This document shows positions 48,459 to 57,710 of a DNA stretch of 64,000 bases, one piece after another. The position numbers and the translations under genes are program-made. The notes under the pieces are model-generated. The model searched no databases. It worked only from the letters and a program-made list of their open reading frames with translations, and was not told the DNA's origin. Numbering within the stretch: the first letter of the stretch is position 1; each line of letters opens with the position of its first letter. Source of the stretch: Bacteroidota bacterium (GTDB taxonomy: Bacteria; Bacteroidota; Bacteroidia; AKYH767-A; 2013-40CM-41-45); NCBI GenBank assembly GCA_016720655.1, contig JADKKE010000006.1, positions 62,001 to 126,000 of the forward strand. The letters run 5' to 3'.

Positions 48459-50966
48459 TTAAAAATCGATCATATCCGGTGAATCAGTTTGTGGCACATT
48501 GCTTCGTTGATTCTTTTTTCTCTGGAATAGATTTGAATCCTGATTTCCGAAGCGGTATGTGAGAGTGAATGTTGCCACTCTGGATTCGCGTGTTCGAATC
48601 ATGCTGGAAGTATAATAATCATTGAAACTTGTGATTTCCATCCTCCGGGTTTCGAAGATATCTGTAATATTTGCACTAAGTGAACCTTTGCCTTTCCAGA
48701 TTTCCTGTTTGAGTCCTGCATCCACACCACTCATGCCTTTGAATGTGGAAGTTGGAGAGTTGAACTTTGACATATAATTTCCTGTAATCTGAGCACTTGT
48801 TGTTTTTCCCAATTTCAGATTAATATTCAAGCGTCCGGACCACTGAGTTGAAGAACTTTGCAAGTCGGCTTCGACATTTTTACCATTCACCGTATTCTGA
48901 TAAATATTAAAACTACCCATGACACTTCCTGCTTTTTCCATTTGATAGCGAATGATCGCTTCTCCACCGATGTTTTCTGAGGTACTGTAATTAATAAAAG
49001 TTGAAGTTGAAATTCCTGTATTTCCATCGACAGTACGATAGCGTGAAATCAAATCATCGGTATGACGGTAATACAATGTTGCCGTAATATTGAATTTGGA
49101 AACTTGAGTCGAATAACCAAGTTCCATGGAATGAATATATTCCGGCTTCAATTCCGGATTACCCTTCCGAAGCATCAGGGAATCAGAATAATCTGTAAAC
49201 GGATTCAAAGATCTGCTTTCCGGTCTGTTTACTCTTCTGCTATAGCTCAGTTGCACATCTTGTGATTTGCTGAGAGGATACTTTATGAAAGCACTGGGAA
49301 AGAAAGACAAATAGTCATTGATGAAAGAGAGCGACTGACTTCTGGATTGTCCATCAGAAAGCGTTTGTTCAGCTCTGAATCCGGCATTGTATTCAAATTT
49401 TTTCCACTTTCCGGAATACATCGAGTAAGCTGCAAAAACCTGTTCATTAAAAATGAAGTGATCGGTTTTAAGAGAATTAATTGAATACGTTAATTGATTG
49501 GAATCAATTGTTGAAATAATTTGATCATTGTCCAATTTTCTATATGTACTCTTAAGCCCCGCTTCGAATTTTCCGGATTCTTTCACAGGTTGAACAAAAT
49601 CAATTTGGCTAATTACAGCGGAATATTTATTCAGATTCTCATTTAACTGGTATGGTTTATTTTCAAGCGAATACACACTGCTTTCCAATGTCCCCTCCTC
49701 CGATCTTTCATTTTGTGAATAATTTACGCTACCTGTTAATTCACGTTTTGAACCTGTCCAGTTCTTCTTGTAATCCAGTCCGGCATCACCACTAAGATTC
49801 TTATCATCATCAGTACTTCGGGTAGAATATGTCGTGTATTGAAGTCCCTGAACATCTGTAAAGGAATAGAAAGACTGTCCGGGCTGATTGCTTTTTCGTT
49901 TCGTCAATGATCCATTTATACCCAAGGTATTGTTCTTGTTCAAATAGAAGTCGGCTCCCAATTTACCATTGTGGAATTCCGATTGGTTATGGCCATGGGA
50001 ATTGTAGGAGTATGAATAAGGAGTTTGTCCCGGAAAGAAATTATCCTGATTACCTGCACCGGTATTGCTCCGTTCTTCATGGCGGAAACTATAATTCGCA
50101 TACAGATTCATCTTTGACGTTCTGTTATTTAATCCGAGGGAAAAATTGTATTTATTATTGGTTCCGACCCCTCCGGTAACATTCCCGTTCATCCCTTTCA
50201 ATTTCCCCTTCTTGGTTTTGATATTGATTATTCCTCCCATTCCATCTGCATCGTATTTCGCAGAAGGATTGGTAATGACTTCAATTTGATCTACCGCACT
50301 TGCGGGAATTTGTTGCAACACAGCTTTTCTATCTCCACCAAGTACTCCCGAAGGTTTACCATCAATAAGAATAGTAACGTTCTCAGTACCCCGGAGACTT
50401 ACTTTTCCATCCATATCCACATTCACCGAAGGAATATTCGAAAGGACTTCAGTAACTGTTCCTCCTGTATTCACGATGTTTTTATCCACATTATAAACTT
50501 TCCTGTCGAGAGAATTGATCAGATCCGGACGTTCAGCAGAAACACTGATTTCTTTCAGGCTTGCTGCAGAAGGATCAATCGAAATTTTTCCGGCATCCGA
50601 TTCCGGGTTTTGCGGAGTTAAAATAAAAACATCGCTAAACATTGTACCGTAACCGAGGATAGTAATCCGTAAGCGAAATCTCCCCATTGGTAATTCTTCA
50701 ACAAGAAAATTACCCTTTCCATCACTAAGAGAGCCACCTGTGATTGAAGAGTCTCTGTTGGCTACTACAGCAACGGAAGCATACTCAACAGGTTTATTCG
50801 ATTTTGAATCGAAAATTTTGCCAGATACTTTTCCGATTTTAGGCATGGAACGCATCAGTGAATCATTTCCCTGCCTTCGCATTTGCCCGCGCTCCTGAGC
50901 CTGAATGTTGCCAGAAAGAACCAGCAATAGCAACGTAATTCCACTAAAAAGAATGGTGTTTTTCAT
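48459..50966 (-). CDS. TonB-dependent receptor-like outer-membrane protein
   Basis: About 835 residues. A signal peptide (MKNTILFSGITLLLLVLSGN) is followed by a carboxypeptidase-like regulatory domain (VSGKIFDSKSNKPVEYASVA), a plug domain (VLSNIPSVNVDMDGKVSLRG) and a C-terminal beta barrel ending in RVATFTLTYRFGNQDSN. It imports an unknown ligand. The start at 50966 is chosen over a distant ATG because the signal peptide begins there. On the minus strand TACCTTTG lies 6 bp before this ATG. Confidence 0.9.
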   Translation of the reverse strand: MKNTILFSGITLLLLVLSGNIQAQERGQMRRQGNDSLMRSMPKIGKVSGKIFDSKSNKPVEYASVAVVANRDSSITGGSLSDGKGNFLVEELPMGRFRLRITILGYGTMFSDVFILTPQNPESDAGKISIDPSAASLKEISVSAERPDLINSLDRKVYNVDKNIVNTGGTVTEVLSNIPSVNVDMDGKVSLRGTENVTILIDGKPSGVLGGDRKAVLQQIPASAVDQIEVITNPSAKYDADGMGGIINIKTKKGKLKGMNGNVTGGVGTNNKYNFSLGLNNRTSKMNLYANYSFRHEERSNTGAGNQDNFFPGQTPYSYSYNSHGHNQSEFHNGKLGADFYLNKNNTLGINGSLTKRKSNQPGQSFYSFTDVQGLQYTTYSTRSTDDDKNLSGDAGLDYKKNWTGSKRELTGSVNYSQNERSEEGTLESSVYSLENKPYQLNENLNKYSAVISQIDFVQPVKESGKFEAGLKSTYRKLDNDQIISTIDSNQLTYSINSLKTDHFIFNEQVFAAYSMYSGKWKKFEYNAGFRAEQTLSDGQSRSQSLSFINDYLSFFPSAFIKYPLSKSQDVQLSYSRRVNRPESRSLNPFTDYSDSLMLRKGNPELKPEYIHSMELGYSTQVSKFNITATLYYRHTDDLISRYRTVDGNTGISTSTFINYSTSENIGGEAIIRYQMEKAGSVMGSFNIYQNTVNGKNVEADLQSSSTQWSGRLNINLKLGKTTSAQITGNYMSKFNSPTSTFKGMSGVDAGLKQEIWKGKGSLSANITDIFETRRMEITSFNDYYTSSMIRTRESRVATFTLTYRFGNQDSNLFQRKKNQRSNVPQTDSPDMIDF

Positions 50967-50971
50967 TGCTG

Positions 50972-50979
50972 CAAAGGTA
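50972..50979 (-). promoter_or_regulatory. -7 promoter box TACCTTTG, leaderless arrangement
   Basis: On the minus strand TACCTTTG ends 5 bp before the receptor ATG. If transcription starts at the usual distance, the mRNA begins at or within a few bases of the start codon. No -33 TTG at standard spacing. Confidence 0.45.
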
Positions 50980-51071
50980 GGTATTTTTGATCGGATGAAA
51001 ACGTAGGAAACACAGAACGGTAAGCCCTCATGCAAATTGAAGGCAACACAAGCTTGCATCTGAATCCTCAG

Positions 51072-51079
51072 TATATTTG
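51072..51079 (+). promoter_or_regulatory. -7 promoter box TATATTTG upstream of rarA
   Basis: A TAnnTTTG match 18 bp before the rarA ATG; a TTG at 51054-51056 gives a short 15-bp spacing. Confidence 0.45.
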
Positions 51080-51097
51080 CATGCTCATACTGTATCC

Positions 51098-52381
51098 ATG
51101 ACTCCATTAGCTGAACGAATGCGACCCACTGACCTTGACCATTATATAGGTCAGCAGCATTTGGTAGGGGAAGGTGCCGCACTAAGACGTTCGATTTTAG
51201 CCAATACAATTCCATCCATCATTTTCTGGGGACCTCCGGGCGTAGGTAAGACAACTCTGGCAGGGATCATTGCCAGACAATTGAAGCGACCTTTTTACAT
51301 TCTGAGTGCTGTGAGTTCCGGGGTAAAGGATGTTCGGGAGGTCATTGAAAAAGCGTCCAGATATGCAACTGAATTGAAAGAAGTTCCGGGCAGTCCTGTT
51401 TTGTTCATCGATGAAATTCACAGGTTCAGTAAAAGTCAGCAGGATTCTCTTCTCGGTGCTGTTGAAAAAGGGCTGATCACATTGATTGGTGCAACAACTG
51501 AAAATCCCTCCTTCGAAGTAATATCTCCATTGCTGTCCAGATGTCAGGTTTATGTATTGAGGGAACTTTCCAAAGAAGATTTAATTCAGATTCTGGAACA
51601 GGCAATGCTTTCGGATTCAGTTTTGTCGAAAAGAAAAATTCAGCTTAAAGAAAGTGAATCCTTATTGCGCTTGTCGGGTGGTGATGCACGTAAACTGCTA
51701 AACTTATTTGAATTGGTCGTGAGTACATTCACACATTTGGAGGAAGTCATTATCACCAATCAGTTGGTTCAGGATATCGCACAGGAAAAAACCGCTTTGT
51801 ATGACAAAGGAGGGGAACAACATTACGATATTATTAGTGCCTTTATAAAATCCATGCGTGGATCCGATCCCAATGCGGCTGTTTATTGGCTGGCAAGAAT
51901 GATTCGTGGTGGCGAAGATCCTTTATTTATTGCCCGACGAATGGTTATCCTTGCTTCGGAAGACATTGGCAATGCCAATCCGACTGCCATGGTCATTGCG
52001 AATGCATGTTTTGAAGCTTGTCAAAAGATTGGTTTTCCTGAATCCAGAATTATCTTGTCGCAAACTGCTATTTATCTTGCTTCCTCTGCAAAGAGCAATG
52101 CATCCTACATGGCAATTGAGGAAGCCCTGGCCTTAGTAGACAAAACAGGAGATCTTCCGGTACCCTTGAATATTCGTAATGCGCCCACCAAACTTATGAA
52201 GGAGCTTGGGTACGGGCAAGGTTACGATTACGATCATTCAAAGGAAGGTAATTTTGCCGGCCAGGAATTTCTGCCTCAGGCGATAAAAGGCAATAAGCTT
52301 TACGAGCCGGGACACAATCCCAGGGAGAACGAACTTCGGGTTTTTCTGCAACAACTTTGGAAAGAGAAATACAATTATTAA
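51098..52381 (+). CDS. rarA: Replication-associated recombination protein A (MgsA/RarA)
   Basis: About 427 residues of AAA+ ATPase. Walker A GPPGVGKTT is near residue 48, Walker B SPVLFIDEIHRFSKSQQDS, then LIGATTENPSFEV and the C-terminal MgsA domain (QHYDIISAFIKSMRGSDPNAA, HNPRENELRVFLQQLW). RarA unwinds DNA ends at stalled forks. The ATG at 51098 gives MTPLAERMRPTDLDHYIGQ, the family start; a TTG 21 bp upstream sits inside the promoter box. Confidence 0.94.
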   Translation: MTPLAERMRPTDLDHYIGQQHLVGEGAALRRSILANTIPSIIFWGPPGVGKTTLAGIIARQLKRPFYILSAVSSGVKDVREVIEKASRYATELKEVPGSPVLFIDEIHRFSKSQQDSLLGAVEKGLITLIGATTENPSFEVISPLLSRCQVYVLRELSKEDLIQILEQAMLSDSVLSKRKIQLKESESLLRLSGGDARKLLNLFELVVSTFTHLEEVIITNQLVQDIAQEKTALYDKGGEQHYDIISAFIKSMRGSDPNAAVYWLARMIRGGEDPLFIARRMVILASEDIGNANPTAMVIANACFEACQKIGFPESRIILSQTAIYLASSAKSNASYMAIEEALALVDKTGDLPVPLNIRNAPTKLMKELGYGQGYDYDHSKEGNFAGQEFLPQAIKGNKLYEPGHNPRENELRVFLQQLWKEKYNY

Positions 52382-52543
52382 AAATAGAAAATTTGTAAAA
52401 AAACAAAAACTTCAGAATCGGAATAAATTTTATTCAAATTCAGGAAATGCACGCACAACAAGCCTCGCAGGAGATGACAGTAGAGTGACAAGCAAGGTGT
52501 TCCTTGTCAAAATTTTTTTGCATATTTACACAGTCAATTTCCT

Positions 52544-54141
52544 GTGAGAAAAACTCCCCTTTCTTCCCTCCTTCTTTTACTTTTCGTTTTACAGCTAGCC
52601 TGTAAAAAAGAAAATGACCGTCCGCAATGGGATGTGGCTGTAAAAGGTCCCATTCTGAAGGCTTCTCTTACACTTGACAATTTAATTGCAGACTCACTCC
52701 AACATACCAATCCGGATGGATCATTGAGTATCGTTTTCGATTCTGATGTTTTCAAGCTGGATCCGGATTCGCTTTTTAAAATTCCGGACACAACACTGAA
52801 TACACTGAATATTTGGCAATTTATTACCTATCCTGTTCAGCCAAATACTCCTTTTTATTCTGTGAACAACAATATTCAATTGGGAATTTCCGGACCACAA
52901 CTGACAGAAGTTGCTATTCGTTCCGGGAAAATTAAGTTGGATATTCGCAACACACTACCTTCAAAGTCATCATCATTTATCAGATTCCGAAAGCGATAAA
53001 AAATGGTTTGCCTTTTAAAGTTCAGGAAGTGATCGATTCGGGATCCACTACGAATCCAACTTTGTTCAGTGGCACGTATGATCTGGATGGATATCTTGTA
53101 GATCTCACAGGCGCTACAGGAAATCAATTCAACACTGCCTATTACGATGTACAGGCAATTTCTGATCCTCAAGGAAATGCATTTGATATTCATACCGGTG
53201 ATACACTCATCAATCTGAATACAACAATTATGGAACTAATTCCAGAATATGGAAGAGGATATCTTGGGCAGAAAACAATTCATCAATCCGGAAATTCACT
53301 TGCCGGAATAGGACAAACGATTCGGAGCGGAACGGTGGAACTTGACAGTGTCACATTGGATCTTGATATTGAGAACGGACTTGGAGCAGAACTGCAGGCG
53401 ATGATTTCTTCATTCAGTTCATTGAATGAAAATACGGGAAACAGTGTAAATCTTGTTGCACCCGGTCTCTTGAACAGATTTATCAATATGAATCGTGCAA
53501 CTGAAACAGGTCAGTTGTCGGATCCGGTCAGACCAACACATGCATTGATCCATCTCGACAATTCCAACAGCAACCTCGTTCAGCTCATCGAAAATCTGCC
53601 CGATCGGTTGATGTATGATATTGATTTCAGTCTGAATCCGCTTGGAAATGTATCCGGTAGCAATGATTTTCTTTACCGCGATCACCTTGTCAATACACAT
53701 CTCCGTGTTAACGTTCCTTTGCGTTTTGCTTTGAATCAGGTGGTTCTGGTAGATACTCAGGAAATTGCAACATCTGATCTTTTGAATCTGGATCCTGTTG
53801 GTGTGTCTACTTTTACTTTGCTTGTCGACAATGGATTTCCATTCGATTTAGATCTTCAATTATTCCTTATCAATGAATCGGGTAGCATCACGGATTCACT
53901 TCTCGTTCCTTCACAGATAGCGATGGCTAATGTGGATGTGAATTTTCGTGTCCTTTCCTCTGTGCGGACTAAAATTCCCATTCCGGTAGATGGATTAAGG
54001 AAACAACATCTTTTGGAAGCAAGAAAGATGGCAATTAAAGCGAAGTTTACAAGTCCCTCCTATCCCAGCCTTGTGCAGATGTATGCAGATTATCACCTCG
54101 ATCTGAAATTAATTGCCGATGGAATTTATTCAATTCGATAA
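52544..54141 (+). CDS. Envelope lipoprotein of unknown function (frameshift in assembly)
   Basis: About 532 residues after correction. It is a lipoprotein (lipobox LQLAC, Cys20; GTG start) with beta-rich, Asp/Leu-rich repeats and no motif I can name. An A is missing near 52970; adding it gives PSKVIIIYQIPKAIKNGLP. The last codons overlap the next gene, which encodes an outer-membrane beta-barrel-like protein, so the two probably work together at the envelope. Confidence 0.7.
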
Positions 54142-55408
54142 TTTTTTGAGAACGTCGCGCTTCTTCCTTCTTTACTTCCTGATTTTTCCCGGATTGGTTC
54201 AAGCGGATTCTCCGACTGATCCATTCAATCAGTTTAACAATTCAAAATCACGATTACAAATAGGTTCCGGGTACGAATTTTCAAGTGATGCAATCACAAA
54301 TAATCTTGCACAGTCTTATTTTCTTGCAAAGTTTATCTCTTCTTCAATTAAGGATGAAGTGAGTAAACATGCTTATCCGGTAAATCGTTTTGGTGCCGAT
54401 GCCGGCTATTCGATTTCCTACTCACACAAACTGGATTCGTTTTTCCATCGGAGTGGGTTTTCATGGAATGCCGCATTTTCAGACATGAACCATCTTCACG
54501 GTAAATTTACACGCGATGCATTCGAACTTTATTTTCGAGGCAATGCGGCATATGCAGGAAAGACTGCAGAGATGGGAGAATTCGATTTTAGCTTATTGCA
54601 TTATCAGCAAATCAAAATCGGCATGTCGAAAGAGACAAAGTGCCAACGACGAACATATAATTATTCGATCGGATTGGCATTGAATATTGGACAAAAATTT
54701 CAGTCGATTCATTCCGATCGCGCGAACCTCTTTACTTCTGAGGATGCTGAATATTTGGATATTGATTTTGACATCGCATTGCGTGGAAGTGATTCAAGCA
54801 AGAATAAAATGGGATCCATGAACGGGCTTGGTGGATCCTTGTTTTTAGGTTGGAGTGTTCGGGATGAATCAAAAAATGAATTTGAAATTCAGTTGTCAAA
54901 CCTTGGAATAATTCAGTTCAATGATCATTCCTATATTGTCCCTGCCGACAGTGTGTTCCGATTTGAAGGTATTGATGCCACAGAACTTTTTGATTTTTCA
55001 GATACGATCCGAACGGCAATTTCCAGCGACAGTTCTTTTGTTCAGGGTTTCTTGCACCGAAGAAAAACTGAATCCTATCAATACAATTTGCCCGCGCGCT
55101 TGTCGCTTGCCTATCACAGACATCTCACAGAAAAAGATCTGGTGAGTATTGGATTGGACCAGGTTTTCTTTAGCTCCTACCTGCCACACGGTTGGGGGAA
55201 ATACCAGCATCGTTTCAATGAACATCATCAACTGGGATTGATTCTGGGATATGGTGGCTATACTGTTTGGCAGGCTGGTTTGTGTTACAATCTAAAAATC
55301 GGCAAGAGCTGGCTGTTCCAATTGGAGAGTCGCAACCTCAGTGGTTGGATCAACACGAAATCCGGCAGAGCTCAGGGAGCTTTTGTATCTTTGTCAAAAT
55401 ATTTATAA
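54119..55408 (+). CDS. DUF5723-like outer-membrane protein
   Basis: About 429 residues. A signal peptide (TSRFFLLYFLIFPGLVQA) leads into NQFNNSKSRLQIGSGYEFSS and many alternating amphipathic strands ending NTKSGRAQGAFVSLSKYL, consistent with an outer-membrane barrel of the DUF5723/PorV-like size range. Function unknown. It starts inside the lipoprotein gene (23-bp overlap), so translation is coupled, and it ends 2 bp before kdsA. Confidence 0.7.
   Translation: MEFIQFDNFLRTSRFFLLYFLIFPGLVQADSPTDPFNQFNNSKSRLQIGSGYEFSSDAITNNLAQSYFLAKFISSSIKDEVSKHAYPVNRFGADAGYSISYSHKLDSFFHRSGFSWNAAFSDMNHLHGKFTRDAFELYFRGNAAYAGKTAEMGEFDFSLLHYQQIKIGMSKETKCQRRTYNYSIGLALNIGQKFQSIHSDRANLFTSEDAEYLDIDFDIALRGSDSSKNKMGSMNGLGGSLFLGWSVRDESKNEFEIQLSNLGIIQFNDHSYIVPADSVFRFEGIDATELFDFSDTIRTAISSDSSFVQGFLHRRKTESYQYNLPARLSLAYHRHLTEKDLVSIGLDQVFFSSYLPHGWGKYQHRFNEHHQLGLILGYGGYTVWQAGLCYNLKIGKSWLFQLESRNLSGWINTKSGRAQGAFVSLSKYL
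55386..55393 (+). promoter_or_regulatory. -7 promoter box TATCTTTG upstream of kdsA
   Basis: A TAnnTTTG match 17 bp before the kdsA ATG, inside the end of the upstream gene. No -33 TTG at standard spacing. Confidence 0.4.
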
Positions 55409-55410
55409 TT

Positions 55411-56220
55411 ATGTTAAATAGCATTCCTCAACTTCGCAATTTGGATTCAGGAAATTTCTTTCTGATGGCAGGTCCTTGTGTTGTTGAAAGTCCGGAAATG
55501 TGTCTGATGATCGCTCGCAGGGTAAAGGAAATTTGTGACCGACTTGCAATCCCTTATATCTTCAAAGCAAGTTATCGCAAAGCAAACCGTACGCGTCTGG
55601 ATTCTTTCACAGGTATTGGCGATGACGTAGCATTGCAGGTTCTGGAAAGAGTGAAAAGAGAAGTTGGCGTTCCTATTGTCACCGATATTCACGAGAGTGA
55701 TGAGGCTGCATTCGCTGCGCAGGTAGCCGATGTTTTTCAGATTCCTGCATTTCTCTGCAGGCAAACAGAATTGCTGGTAGCAGCAGCAAAAACAGGGAAA
55801 ACTGTCAATATTAAAAAAGGTCAGTTTCTCTCCGCTGATGCGATGAAATTTGCCGTCACCAAAGTACGTGAAGCCGGAAATCAAAACATCATGCTTACAG
55901 AGCGTGGAACCATGTTTGGTTACCAGGATTTGATTGTAGATTATCGGAGCATACCGGCCTTGAAAACAAATAATGTGCCTGTGGTTATGGACATCACCCA
56001 CTCTCTTCAGCAACCGAATCAAAGTTCAGGAGTTACCGGTGGAAAACCGGAACTTATTGAATTGATTGCAAAGGCTGGAATTGTATCAGGAGCCGATGGA
56101 ATCTTCGTTGAGACACATCCGGATCCGAAAAACGCTTTGTCCGATGGTGCCAACATGTTACACCTTGATTTGCTCGAAGACCTTTTGCAAAAACTCATTC
56201 GCGTAAGAAATGCCATCTGA
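55411..56220 (+). CDS. kdsA: 3-deoxy-8-phosphooctulonate synthase
   Basis: This 269-residue TIM-barrel enzyme joins phosphoenolpyruvate and arabinose-5-phosphate to make KDO-8-phosphate for lipopolysaccharide. Motifs are FFLMAGPCVVESPEMC, FKASYRKANRTR, IPAFLCRQTELL, NIKKGQFLSADAM and ETHPDPKNALSDG. ATG at 55411 gives the family start MLNSIPQLRNLDSGNF; longer reading runs into the upstream gene. KpsF/KdsB partners are not in the window. Confidence 0.94.
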   Translation: MLNSIPQLRNLDSGNFFLMAGPCVVESPEMCLMIARRVKEICDRLAIPYIFKASYRKANRTRLDSFTGIGDDVALQVLERVKREVGVPIVTDIHESDEAAFAAQVADVFQIPAFLCRQTELLVAAAKTGKTVNIKKGQFLSADAMKFAVTKVREAGNQNIMLTERGTMFGYQDLIVDYRSIPALKTNNVPVVMDITHSLQQPNQSSGVTGGKPELIELIAKAGIVSGADGIFVETHPDPKNALSDGANMLHLDLLEDLLQKLIRVRNAI

Positions 56221-56224
56221 TCCC

Positions 56225-57687
56225 ATGAACCGTATCCTTCGATTCAGTTTGTATTTATTTTTTTTCTCTCTTTCTGTGCTCTCTCTAAAGGGACAATCAG
56301 TATTTATTAAAACGTTTGGTTTTGGCAGAGTCAACGAAGCATATGGAGTGATTCAGACTCAGGATTTAGGGTATGCCATCACCGGCTCTACAACCGGCAG
56401 TTGGAATGAGGTTCCGGATATGTACCTGATGAAAACAGATTCAACGGGTTCCTTTCTCTGGTCACATTTATACGGTGGTAACAATATTGAACAGTGCAAA
56501 GCATTTCTAAAGACCAATGATCAGGGATTTTTTCTTGTTGGCTATACCAACAGTTTTGCCTTTAACAATGATTACGATGGTTACCTGGTGAGAACTGATT
56601 CACTGGGAAATGTACTCTGGACAAAGTCCGTTGGAACTAACAATTGGGATCTCATCGAATCAGTTTCAAGAGCCGACAACAGTGGTTTTGTCATTGCCGG
56701 AACAAGTTATGGAACGAGTAACGGACATCCTACAGGATGGATTGTAAAAATGGATTCATCCGGAAATACGATCTGGCAAAAACTTCTTGAGAGTCAATTT
56801 GACATTTTTTTGAAAAAAATAATTCAAAGCAATGACGGGAATTATGTTGCCTGCGGATATTATGTAGATAGCGCCAACTCCAGAGATCAGGCCTATGCGG
56901 TAAAACTGGATGCTTCTACCGGGGATACACTTTGGACATATTCCTATCACGGACCGAATGGTACACACTTTAATTCTGTGGATGAATTCAGTTCCGGTAC
57001 TCTTGGATTGGGTGGATACGAGCTGACTGAGGCGGATACCAACCGTGATGAATTTGTATTCAGTCTGGCTTCATCAGGAATAAAAAATGGGAAGCTGCAT
57101 TTTTTGAAAATGGAAAAACAGAAGGATTCAATCACGTTTTGATAATTAATGATACGATTTACAATGCAGGCTCCACCTCTACTTTCGGTTCCGGAAATCA
57201 GGACTATCATTTTGTGCGTGTTGATTCAATCGGATTGTTTGTGAACGCTGTCAATTGGGGTGGCAATGATGATGAAATTTGCTACAACTTCTCGCAGACA
57301 AACGATACCGGATTTGTATTGATTGGAACAACCCGCTCTTTTGGTCCTTCTTTTCAATCGATCTATCTTGTAAAAACAGACAAGAACCTCTCCACAACAA
57401 ATCTGGTGACAATTGATATTCCCGAGACCATTCTTGATTCCGATGTAGAAGTTTTTCCAAATCCTTTCAGTAATTCAATTTCTGTCCGTACACCTGAAAA
57501 ATGGAAAAATTCCTCAGAAATAATTTTTAATCTTTATTCGCTTTCCGGTGAATTGGTAAAATCAATTCGTTCAAAAGAAAAGAATTTTCTGATTTCAATT
57601 CCGGAATACCCATCCGGAATGTACTTTGTTCAGTTGATTTCTTCAGACGGGAATAGTCAATCGTTTCGAATGATAAAACAAGAATAA
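56225..57687 (+). CDS. T9SS-sorted secreted protein with propeller-like repeats (frameshift in assembly)
   Basis: About 487 residues after correction. Signal peptide (LYLFFFSLSVLSLKGQ), then repeats of about 48 residues (GYAITGSTTGSWNEVPDMYL; GFFLVGYTNSFAFNNDYDGY; GFVIAGTSYGTSNGHPTGW) resembling delta-60/kelch-type propeller blades, and a type A T9SS sorting domain (EVFPNPFSNSISVRTPEK ... PSGMYFVQLISSDGN). An A is missing near 57079; adding it gives GNKKWEAAFFENGKTEGF. It follows kdsA closely and is probably surface-exposed. Confidence 0.82.
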
Positions 57688-57710
57688 AATCCCGAATCAG
57701 GCAGAAGCAA

